Assembly (NCBI GenBank): GCA_003235605.1
Contig: QJVU01000556.1
Coordinates: forward strand, 1 to 11,725
DNA: 11,725 nucleotides
Source of the DNA: Planctomycetota bacterium
GTDB lineage: Bacteria > Planctomycetota > UBA1135 > UBA2386
Reading direction: 5' to 3'
This document shows, one piece after another, positions 6,055 to 11,725 of the stretch; within the stretch, counting starts at the first letter, position 1; every line of letters starts with the position of its first letter. A program made the translations under genes and the position numbers. The notes below the pieces were generated by a model, which saw nothing but the letters and a program-made list of their open reading frames with translations, did not search any database and was not told the origin of the DNA.

Positions 6055-6079
6055 GGTCGATTGCTGCATACCATCGACC
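6055..6079. promoter_or_regulatory. Operator-like dyad between divergent cyclase and hydrolase genes
   Basis: GGTCGAT (6055-6061) and ATCGACC (6073-6079) are perfect 7-bp inverted half-sites separated by 11 nt, giving 18 bp centre to centre. The dyad lies in the short region between the starts at 6003/6036 and 6089, so one bound dimer could control both genes. No regulator gene is nearby. No clear promoter hexamers were recognised on either strand. Confidence 0.4.
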
Positions 6080-6088
6080 TTGCTTCTC

Positions 6089-6985
6089 ATGATGAGTCCT
6101 CTGCGCGGCGCTCTTTTCCTCTCCCTGTTGGCGGCAGCCTGCTCCCAAAGCGAGGACGGTGGTCGCAACGTGAAGTCGCGCCAGGCGTTTGCCAGCCTGA
6201 ACAACATTCAGATCTACTACGAGGACAACCCCTGCCCCGCGGGGGACGGGGCACGGGCAGTGGTGCTGGTGCACGGCTGGGCCTCGGACCACAGCTCCTG
6301 GCGGGCCCAGGAGCCCGCACTGCGGGGCAAGGTGCGCACGATCCTGGTCGACCTGCCGGGGCACGGCCTCAGCAGCAAGCCGCCCGCCGCCAGCTACTCC
6401 ATGGACCTGTTCGCCGATGCCGTGAACCAGGTGCTCGTGGAGTGCTCGGTGAAACAGGCGGTGCTCGTGGGCCACAGCAACGGCGTGCCGGTGATTCGAC
6501 AGTTCTACCGCCGCTTCCCCAGGAAGACGCTGGGCCTGGTGGCGGTGGACGGTGCGCTGAAGTCCATGATCGCCCCGCAACAGGGCACGGCGTTCGTGAA
6601 GCTGTTTCGCCAGCCGGACTACAAGAAGAGCGTCGCGGGAATGCTGAAGACGACGCTGGCACACTCGAAGATGGCTGCCGCCAAGAGAAAGCACCTCGAG
6701 GACGTGGCCCTCGGCACACCGCAACACGTTCTGGTCAGTAGCCTGCAGGGCGCTCTGGACCCTGAGATCTGGACCGAGCTGAGGATCGATGTGCCGCTCC
6801 TGGTCGTCAACGCCAGGCAACCGACATGGACCGCGGAGTACGAGGCCTACGTGAAGGGGCTTGGCCCGGACGTGGAATACCGCACCATGACCGGCGTGAG
6901 CCACTTCCTGATGCTCGATGATCCGCAGTCCTTCAACGAGATGCTGATGGAGTTCCTGCGCAGGGTCCGCCTAGCGCGCCGCTGA
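6089..6985 (+). CDS. Alpha/beta-fold hydrolase, predicted lipoprotein
   Basis: The product is 298 residues. Two adjacent ATGs (6089 and 6092) precede a lipoprotein signal, FLSLLAAAC18. The fold shows the order of strands and loops expected of an alpha/beta hydrolase: oxyanion-hole motif VLVHGWASDHSSW (57-71), LVDLPGHGLSSKP (86-98), the nucleophile elbow VGHSNG with Ser130, and a late histidine GVSHF with His272. The usual acid after strand 7 is not obvious: the expected place reads VVNARQPTW without Asp. Asp154 in LVAVDGAL, on the strand after the nucleophile, is the best alternative. Family members cleave esters, amides, epoxides or C-C bonds; the substrate cannot be named. No Shine-Dalgarno is seen. 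It diverges from the cyclase gene, and its last 15 bp overlap the end of the lysozyme gene on the other strand. Confidence 0.88.
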   Translation: MMSPLRGALFLSLLAAACSQSEDGGRNVKSRQAFASLNNIQIYYEDNPCPAGDGARAVVLVHGWASDHSSWRAQEPALRGKVRTILVDLPGHGLSSKPPAASYSMDLFADAVNQVLVECSVKQAVLVGHSNGVPVIRQFYRRFPRKTLGLVAVDGALKSMIAPQQGTAFVKLFRQPDYKKSVAGMLKTTLAHSKMAAAKRKHLEDVALGTPQHVLVSSLQGALDPEIWTELRIDVPLLVVNARQPTWTAEYEAYVKGLGPDVEYRTMTGVSHFLMLDDPQSFNEMLMEFLRRVRLARR

Positions 6986-7393
6986 CTCCAGCACCCCCTT
7001 GACCCGCAACCAATAGGGCAGCGTGGCTTGCTTGGCCATGCCGCGGGGCCCGCCATTGTGCACCCTGGCGATCACCTCGGCGTCGTGGTTCTCCCAGGCA
7101 ACCGGCGCCCAGCGGCGCATGTAGGCAGCAACCACGTGCGTGGCGTAGTCCAGACACAGACAGTCCTCGTAGTGGCCCTCGACCCCGCTGTCCTGCCAGT
7201 AGGCGCGGGAGATCTGCAGGGGGCCGATCGACCGGCCGCCATCTCCGGCGGGCACGCCCGCGATCCGCCCGGCGCTCTCCACCATGTGGATTGCCGCGAG
7301 GATCTGTTCGTGGGTGTAGAAGGGCGTCCGTCCGGCGTAGAGCAGCCACGCGAACAAGGGTGGAACGGCCAGGGCTACGCCCAGGTGACGCAT
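6971..7393 (-). CDS. Invertebrate-type (i-type) lysozyme / destabilase family protein
   Basis: The product is 140 residues with an N-terminal hydrophobic export segment (about 4-20, VALAVPPLFAWLLYA). The family pattern is clear: ILAAIHMVESAG with the presumed catalytic Glu39, then GDGGRSIGPLQISRAYW with presumed catalytic Asp51, then VVAAYMRRW and the signature ARVHNGGPRG (109-118) followed by TLPYW. These match the Glu, Asp and HNGGP positions of animal i-type lysozymes, which cut peptidoglycan between MurNAc and GlcNAc. Animal members are rich in disulfides, while this one has only Cys78 and Cys80. The role is probably wall remodelling or attack on other cells in the periplasm or outside. 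The ATG lies 6 bp after the stop of the PDZ/toroid gene, so the two are probably co-transcribed. Confidence 0.85.
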   Translation of the reverse strand: MRHLGVALAVPPLFAWLLYAGRTPFYTHEQILAAIHMVESAGRIAGVPAGDGGRSIGPLQISRAYWQDSGVEGHYEDCLCLDYATHVVAAYMRRWAPVAWENHDAEVIARVHNGGPRGMAKQATLPYWLRVKGVLESAAR

Positions 7394-7399
7394 GCGGGG

Positions 7400-8983
7400 C
7401 TACGGGAGCTTCCTGCCCAACCAGCCGGGCAGCCCACCCTTCTTGCCCTTGTTGCCATCGGCCCCCAGGACGATCGCCCAGCATGCCGTGGTCCAGGGCT
7501 GGCCACAGCCTACGTCGGTATTGAGTCCGCTCGCCAGGCTCTCGTGCCACGGGCGGGGCTGGAAAGAGCCATCCGGAGCCCGCGCCAGGATCAGGTCCCG
7601 ACGGAGCACCTTCCAATAGGCGTCGGTGGCTTCCTGGCCCAGGGCCTTGGCGGCGACCCCCGCCAGCAGGACATGCTGCATCAAGGTGGCGTGCCCGCCC
7701 AGGACGTTGGCGATGTTCTCCTTCGTGAAGCTCCCCATCTTCTGGACGAAGTCGCGCTCCCGAAGGCCGAGACCCACGGCGCCCAACCAGGCCCCGGCGG
7801 TGCGGCCGATGTTGCCCATCCCGGCCTGGCCCTCCGAGGCCGCGTAGCCCACCCCGCCGCCGGAATCAGCGGACTTCTCCAGGTAGGCGATGAGCTTGTC
7901 CGCGACTTTCTTGTCCACGGTGCAGCCCGCCTGCTGCGCGAGACCGAAGCTGCTCAGGACGAAGCCCGCCATGATGTTGAGCTCCACGTAGCCCAGCGCG
8001 TTGGGGCCTCCGGGGCCATGGGCGTATCCACCGCTCACCTCTTGCCGCCGGGCCAGTTCGTCGACGATCTTCTGCAGCTCCGCCTTCACCTTCCGGCTCT
8101 TCTGGGCGGCATGAAGCTCCCCCAGGAAGATGCCGGCGTGGCCGAAGGCCCAGGTGGTCTGGTTCCAGTTGTCGCCCCCGGGTCTGAGGCCAGCCATCGG
8201 GTCCTTGGAATAGAGCTGTCTGGTCACGAACTCGTAGGCCTGGCGCAGGTTCTGGGCGTGCTTGCCGCCCTTGAGCTTGCTGCCGCCCGCGATCCACGCC
8301 AGCCCCGCCAGACAAGTCCACACCACCGCACCGTTGCGGCCGCTCGTGGTTTCGGGGAAACCGCCGCTGGACTCCTGGTGCTCCGCAAGCCACTTGCAGG
8401 CCGCCGCCAGCAGCTTGTCTCGCATCTTCCCTTCGGTCGGATCCGCCGCCTCGGGCCCACCTCGGGGAACCGTCACCACGAGGTCCAGCTTCTCACCCTT
8501 GCGTTCCACGATCAGGACCAGCTTGTTGTCCCGCGGTCTCGACTCTGCATCCACGAGAGCCAGGGCCAGGGGCTCCCGATAGCCCGTGTCGAAGCGCGTC
8601 TGCCCCACCCCCACCACGACGTCCCCGAGCTCGAGCCCCGCCCGGTGTGCCGGACCGTTGGGGAACAACGCCTTGATCACGAGGCGTTTGGGACCACCGT
8701 CCTCGCCACTGGGACGTGAGCCGTTGAAGCGGCGGCGGCCCCCGGACTGTTGGCTCAGGTCGGGCTCCTTGCGGTCGGCATCCCAGGCCTTGGCGCCAAG
8801 CACCCCCATGTTGAACAGATCCGGCTTGCGCCACTGCATCGGCCCGGCGTCCTTGGGCAGACCATAGGGCCAGCGCAGGTCCGGCGGGCTCTTCTTGCGC
8901 TGCGCAGGCAGTTCCGTGTGGCACACGAACATCACCGGCAGCAACGGGAGGAAGAGGAGGCGACCGCGGGCTCTGAGGAGCAT
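7400..8983 (-). CDS. Exported PDZ plus alpha/alpha-toroid protein (DUF6288-like)
   Basis: The product is 527 residues from the ATG at 8983; the frame is open further upstream to 9730 but that part is the shadow of the glycosyltransferase. Residues 1-27 form a signal peptide (basic n-region, LLFLPLLPVMFVC, cleavage near LPAQ). Residues about 100-173 are a PDZ domain: VIKALFPNGPAHRAGLELGD, then VVVGVGQTRFD. Residues about 187-515 contain repeated helix pairs with Gly-rich turns, such as KWLAEHQESSGGF, ELARRQEVSGGY, NIGRTAGAWLGAVGLG and ARAPDGSFQ, as in the alpha/alpha toroid of squalene-cyclase and prenyltransferase relatives. No squalene-cyclase DxDD motif was seen, so enzyme activity is uncertain; binding or scaffolding is plausible. 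Family assignment to DUF6288 is from memory of this architecture. It is followed by the lysozyme gene after 6 bp. Confidence 0.8.
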   Translation of the reverse strand: MLLRARGRLLFLPLLPVMFVCHTELPAQRKKSPPDLRWPYGLPKDAGPMQWRKPDLFNMGVLGAKAWDADRKEPDLSQQSGGRRRFNGSRPSGEDGGPKRLVIKALFPNGPAHRAGLELGDVVVGVGQTRFDTGYREPLALALVDAESRPRDNKLVLIVERKGEKLDLVVTVPRGGPEAADPTEGKMRDKLLAAACKWLAEHQESSGGFPETTSGRNGAVVWTCLAGLAWIAGGSKLKGGKHAQNLRQAYEFVTRQLYSKDPMAGLRPGGDNWNQTTWAFGHAGIFLGELHAAQKSRKVKAELQKIVDELARRQEVSGGYAHGPGGPNALGYVELNIMAGFVLSSFGLAQQAGCTVDKKVADKLIAYLEKSADSGGGVGYAASEGQAGMGNIGRTAGAWLGAVGLGLRERDFVQKMGSFTKENIANVLGGHATLMQHVLLAGVAAKALGQEATDAYWKVLRRDLILARAPDGSFQPRPWHESLASGLNTDVGCGQPWTTACWAIVLGADGNKGKKGGLPGWLGRKLP

Positions 8984-9032
8984 GTGTCCGCAGCATACAA
9001 AGCAGCCGCGCCAGCGAATAGAGTGGACGACC

Positions 9033-9206
9033 ATGATGGACGGCCTGCGCTTCATCGTGCTCGGCGCCGCCTGGTGGCTCGTGATCGCGGTGATCCGCAG
9101 CCGCTCCCAGTCCAAGTCCAAGGGGCTCTGGTGGTTGCACATCACCGCGCCGCTGGTTGCGGTGTTGTGCATGGGTCTGGGGCTCTGGTTGATCTGGGCC
9201 GGGTAG
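9033..9206 (+). CDS. Small two-helix membrane protein
   Basis: The product is 57 residues beginning with two ATGs (9033 and 9036). Hydrophobic segments at about 6-21 (RFIVLGAAWWLVIAVI) and 33-56 (ending VLCMGLGLWLIWAG) flank a short basic loop (RSRSQSKSK), predicting a hairpin with the loop in the cytoplasm. A weak GAGTGG lies 6 nt upstream. The gene diverges from the PDZ/toroid gene across 49 bp and its stop lies 6 bp from the glycosyltransferase stop on the other strand. No family is recognised. Clean helix-loop-helix structure and fit into the gap support it as a real gene. The same frame is open upstream to 8895, but that part overlaps the opposite gene. Confidence 0.7.
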   Translation: MMDGLRFIVLGAAWWLVIAVIRSRSQSKSKGLWWLHITAPLVAVLCMGLGLWLIWAG

Positions 9207-9212
9207 AGGGTC

Positions 9213-10961
9213 TCACTCCACCTTGACGAAGGTGGCGATCCCGCTGGCCGGCATCTCCCTCGTGGTCTCGCCATCCGCGCGGTTGGGCACTCGCCGCACC
9301 GTCCACTGGATCGGCACGTTCTTCGGGAGAAGTTCCCAACCGTTGGCCGGCACCTGCCACTGTTCTCCGTGGATCCGCTCATGGAACCACTCGAAGGTTG
9401 CAAACAGGATGCGCCCCTCCCGGGTGAAGGCATGCACGGTGTAGAGGGCGTCGCTGCCCGTGCCCGCCGTGGAGCGCCAGCGCAGGAGCGGCGGCTCCTT
9501 GCAGCGCGTTGCGTCCGCCGGCGACGCCAGCTGGATGGTCTCCCGTCCGGGTGCCGGCGCTCTGGTGATACCCCACGCCAGGGCCGCCCGGTACGGCGAC
9601 GACGGGGTGAGCGCCGGATCGAAGGCCGGCTGGAACCAGAAGCAGAGGACCCACAATCCGACCAGGGGCAACGCCACCGAGCAACCGGCCGCGAGCCAGC
9701 GCCCACCGAGGGTCTGCAGACCGAAGGCAAGGAGCAGCATCGCCGGGCCCAGGGCTGGGAACAGGTAGCGTCCCTGGGGTTGACCGAACCGCATGTTGAA
9801 GCGCGCCGTGATCAGGAACACCAACAGGCAGGCAAGTCCCAGGAAGCCGAGGACCACCAGCGTGGACCGGTCGGGACGACGGCGGCCGGCAACGGCAAGC
9901 CCCACAAGTCCCGCGCCCAGCAGCAGCAACGCCGCCCAGACCAGCCAGGGCGGCATGGGCAACACCATCCACCCCAGATTGCCCAGCAGGGATCCCGCGA
10001 GCGCCGGCAGGAAGCCGCCCAGCAACCATTCCCGCGCCAGGCGGGCGGGCAGCCTGCTGTCGGCGTAGGCCTCGGAGTGGGCAGCCTCGGCGAAGGGATC
10101 GCCATAGATCTGTTCGTTGCGCAGGAAGAACCACCCTGCCACCGCAAGCATCAGGGCAAGAGCCACCAGCCCCGACGCCAGCGTACGGCCGCGGCGGCCC
10201 GGACAGCGCCAGAAGCACCAGCCGTAGGCCACCGCCAGCAGCGGCACCAGGAACAGGCTGTTGAGCTTGGAGATCAGGGCAAGCCCCGTGAGCAGGCCGA
10301 TCCCGACGCCGTGCGCCAGGGTGAAGCTGCCGTGAAGCAGGGCAGCACACGTCGCCAGCAGCACCCCGTGGCTGAGGAGCGTCGCCAGGTTGCCGTTGTC
10401 CAGGGCGCCGTGCATGAACGACCACATCGGCAGACCGGCCATGAGCAGTACCGCCAGGGAAGCCACATCTTGTCGGTCCGGAAACGCCAACAACCCCAGG
10501 CGCCAGGTGCAGAGCAATGTCCCCAGCCCGCAGGCCACCGACAAGAACCGCAGCACGCGCAGCAGCCAGATCTCGCGCGAGGCATCGCGCTTCTCGTCAT
10601 GGCCGTGCACCCAGACCAGGTGCCTGGAAGCTCTCCCGGACTGGTTGAAGTCCGGGTTCTTGCGCAGGGAGAACGTCGTGTCGCCGTGGCCACCTGCATG
10701 CATCGCCACGGCCAGGATCCAGTAGTAGAGCGGTGGATGGTGGGCCAGGTGCTCCTCGTCCAACCCCTCGATGCCGCCGTGCCTGGCCGCGGTTCCCGGA
10801 ATGTAGGGCATGTGCCCGGCATGGGCGAGGTAGGACGCATAGCGGAAGTGGTCGCTCTCATCCGGCGACTCGAACGCCGGCGTCGTGACGGCGTAGCCGA
10901 CAGACAGGAGCAGGTAGCTGGCCACGGCGACCCACAGGGTGGCATGCTTCGCGGCGTTCAC
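9213..10961 (-). CDS. GT-C family integral membrane glycosyltransferase (GT39/ArnT-like)
   Basis: The product is 582 residues from the GTG at 10961, whose bases overlap the methyltransferase stop as GTGA. A GTG at 10982 is an alternative. The N-terminal transmembrane helix (9-26) is followed by the first periplasmic loop, with the acidic motif FESPDESDHFRYA (30-42) and then HHPPLYYWILAV (74-85), both typical of PMT/ArnT-type polyprenyl-phosphate-sugar transferases. In these enzymes the loop Asp/Glu serves in catalysis. About ten further hydrophobic helices fill residues 90-460. A soluble C-terminal part of roughly 110 residues with beta character (ILFATFEWFHERIHGEQWQ) completes it. It would move a sugar from a lipid-phosphate donor to a protein or lipid on the outer face of the membrane. 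Pairing with the SAM methyltransferase suggests surface glycan work. Confidence 0.85.
   Translation of the reverse strand: MNAAKHATLWVAVASYLLLSVGYAVTTPAFESPDESDHFRYASYLAHAGHMPYIPGTAARHGGIEGLDEEHLAHHPPLYYWILAVAMHAGGHGDTTFSLRKNPDFNQSGRASRHLVWVHGHDEKRDASREIWLLRVLRFLSVACGLGTLLCTWRLGLLAFPDRQDVASLAVLLMAGLPMWSFMHGALDNGNLATLLSHGVLLATCAALLHGSFTLAHGVGIGLLTGLALISKLNSLFLVPLLAVAYGWCFWRCPGRRGRTLASGLVALALMLAVAGWFFLRNEQIYGDPFAEAAHSEAYADSRLPARLAREWLLGGFLPALAGSLLGNLGWMVLPMPPWLVWAALLLLGAGLVGLAVAGRRRPDRSTLVVLGFLGLACLLVFLITARFNMRFGQPQGRYLFPALGPAMLLLAFGLQTLGGRWLAAGCSVALPLVGLWVLCFWFQPAFDPALTPSSPYRAALAWGITRAPAPGRETIQLASPADATRCKEPPLLRWRSTAGTGSDALYTVHAFTREGRILFATFEWFHERIHGEQWQVPANGWELLPKNVPIQWTVRRVPNRADGETTREMPASGIATFVKVE
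10958..10961 (-). promoter_or_regulatory. GTGA start/stop overlap (translational coupling)
   Basis: The bases GTGA on the minus strand are at once the GTG start of the glycosyltransferase and the TGA stop of the methyltransferase. No Shine-Dalgarno is seen before the GTG, consistent with ribosomes re-initiating after the upstream gene. Confidence 0.6.
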
Positions 10962-11713
10962 GGGGCGGGCTTCGCCAGGCACAGGAGCGACACGCCCAAG
11001 GGCAGGTCATGACGCGCCAGCCACCGCGCCTCTGACGCAAACAGCCGGTGCAACAAGCCGTTGAGGCCGAACGGCAGCGGAAACCGGAAGTCGGACTTGC
11101 GGTCTCGGATGGCGCGGCGCAGGAGTGGTCTCATCAAGAGCCGCACTGCCAGGATCGGCGGGAACAACAGCGTGTTGAAGTAGGTCAAGCGCTGCACTTG
11201 AAACCCCGCCGCGGAGAGCCGTTCGCGGAGCTGCCGCCGGTGGTAGCGGCGGCGGTGCTCGTTCAGAAGGTCCTGCCGACCCCAGAGGATGCGGAGCGCG
11301 GGCACGGTCAGCAGGAGCCACCCGGACGCCTTCAGAACCCGCCGAAACTCCCGGAGAGCGTGCTGATCGTCGTCCAGATGCTCGATGACATCCAGCGCGG
11401 TCACAAGGTCCACGCTGGCGTCGGCGAACGGCAGCCGCGTGGCGTCCGCCTGCACCAGGTGCTCGGCGCCGAGCACTCGACTCGAACGCAGCGAGCCGGA
11501 ATCAACATCGAGTGCGCAGAGCCGGCCGCGCTCCCCCAGCAATGGGACGTTGACGCCGTGACCGGGGCCGACATCCAGGATCCACGCCCCCATGGGAAGG
11601 GACACGTGTGCCTCCAGCAGGCGGGCGAAGATGTCGCGGCGGCCTCGCACCCACCAGTGGCCGTCGGGAGCGATCGCGGACCTGCGGTAGTCGTCGTGGA
11701 CCGAGCGCCTCAC
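10958..11713 (-). CDS. Class I SAM-dependent methyltransferase
   Basis: The product is 251 residues from a GTG at 11713; the frame is open to the window edge, so a start beyond the edge is possible. The Rossmann motifs are in order: motif I WILDVGPGHG (44-53), the acidic end of strand 2 ALDVD (67-71), VQADATRLPF (88-96), motif IV LVTALDVIEHL (103-113), then the FRRVLKASGWLLLTVPA strand and helix. NEHRRRYHRRQL (151-162) follows, a pattern common in glycan- and lipid-linked methyltransferases of the Methyltransf_11 type. The C-terminal part contains a hydrophobic stretch (TLLFPPILAVRLLM, 181-194) and may touch the membrane. The methyl acceptor cannot be named. The stop codon overlaps the GTG start of the glycosyltransferase, indicating translational coupling and a shared pathway. 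Confidence 0.88.
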   Translation of the reverse strand: MRRSVHDDYRRSAIAPDGHWWVRGRRDIFARLLEAHVSLPMGAWILDVGPGHGVNVPLLGERGRLCALDVDSGSLRSSRVLGAEHLVQADATRLPFADASVDLVTALDVIEHLDDDQHALREFRRVLKASGWLLLTVPALRILWGRQDLLNEHRRRYHRRQLRERLSAAGFQVQRLTYFNTLLFPPILAVRLLMRPLLRRAIRDRKSDFRFPLPFGLNGLLHRLFASEARWLARHDLPLGVSLLCLAKPAP

Positions 11714-11725
11714 CGCGTCACCGCG

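Noticed and set aside
5176..6741. Long plus-strand open frame across the cyclase and hydrolase genes (521 codons)
   Set aside because: It crosses a divergent intergenic region and overlaps two well-supported genes in other frames. Its translation is Gly/Arg-rich shadow.
7028..8719. Long plus-strand open frame opposite the PDZ/toroid and lysozyme genes (563 codons)
   Set aside because: No domain pattern. The opposite strand has the signal peptide, PDZ, toroid repeats and lysozyme motifs.
8984..9730. N-terminal extension of the PDZ/toroid protein to 9730
   Set aside because: The extension is Arg/Ser-rich, overlaps the glycosyltransferase and the small membrane protein, and would bury a good signal peptide that starts at 8983.
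9369..11012. Long plus-strand open frame opposite the glycosyltransferase (547 codons)
   Set aside because: Its translation is a Gln/Arg/Gly-rich shadow typical of GC-rich antisense frames, while the minus strand encodes clear transmembrane and GT-C motifs.

Overview
This is a GC-rich bacterial window (roughly two-thirds G+C by eye) with close gene packing, few recognisable Shine-Dalgarno sites and many exported proteins of unknown function. The protein mix (a PDZ plus alpha/alpha-toroid protein of the DUF6288 type, a PEP-CTERM-like C-terminal anchor, an invertebrate-type lysozyme and an exported thioredoxin/HEAT protein) is most reminiscent of an uncultured Planctomycetota or similar lineage. 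This placement is an inference: the window has no rRNA or marker gene.

The central observation is at 5185-3806 on the minus strand. The thioredoxin-like reading frame is interrupted by an in-frame TGA (5029-5027) exactly where the first cysteine of a CxxC motif is expected, giving KSY-U-PHC-VPIEE. An 8-bp stem-loop with one bulged A and an AGUU loop follows 16 nt after the TGA, as expected for a bacterial SECIS element. Reading TGA as selenocysteine joins two pieces into one 459-residue exported protein: thioredoxin fold with a UxxC active site, followed by a helical HEAT-like region. No selA, selB, selC or selD gene lies in the window, so decoding must rely on genes elsewhere.

Layout, left to right. 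A VOC/glyoxalase-like protein (184-534, +) is followed by a minisatellite-like stretch (674-778). Next come a membrane-anchored protein with nine four-residue repeats (804-1568, +) and a secreted protein of unknown function (1667-3121, +) whose start codons lie in a 20-bp tandem duplication. A small Gly/Asn-rich protein with a PEP-CTERM-like tail (3469-3146, -) converges on it. After a 336-bp gap comes the selenoprotein (-), 5 bp downstream of a lipoprotein metal-dependent cyclase (6003-5191, -). A lipoprotein alpha/beta hydrolase (6089-6985, +) diverges from the cyclase across a perfect 7-bp dyad and overlaps, tail to tail, an i-type lysozyme (7393-6971, -). The lysozyme follows the PDZ/toroid protein (8983-7400, -) after 6 bp. 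A 57-residue two-helix membrane protein (9033-9206, +) diverges from that pair. The right end is a two-gene minus-strand unit: a class I SAM methyltransferase (11713-10958) and a GT-C glycosyltransferase (10961-9213), joined by a GTGA overlap.

Probable transcription units are methyltransferase-glycosyltransferase (surface glycan or lipid-linked sugar work), PDZ/toroid-lysozyme, and cyclase-selenoprotein. Most products carry export signals, so the theme is the cell envelope or periplasm. No tRNA, rRNA, CRISPR array or insertion sequence was seen.
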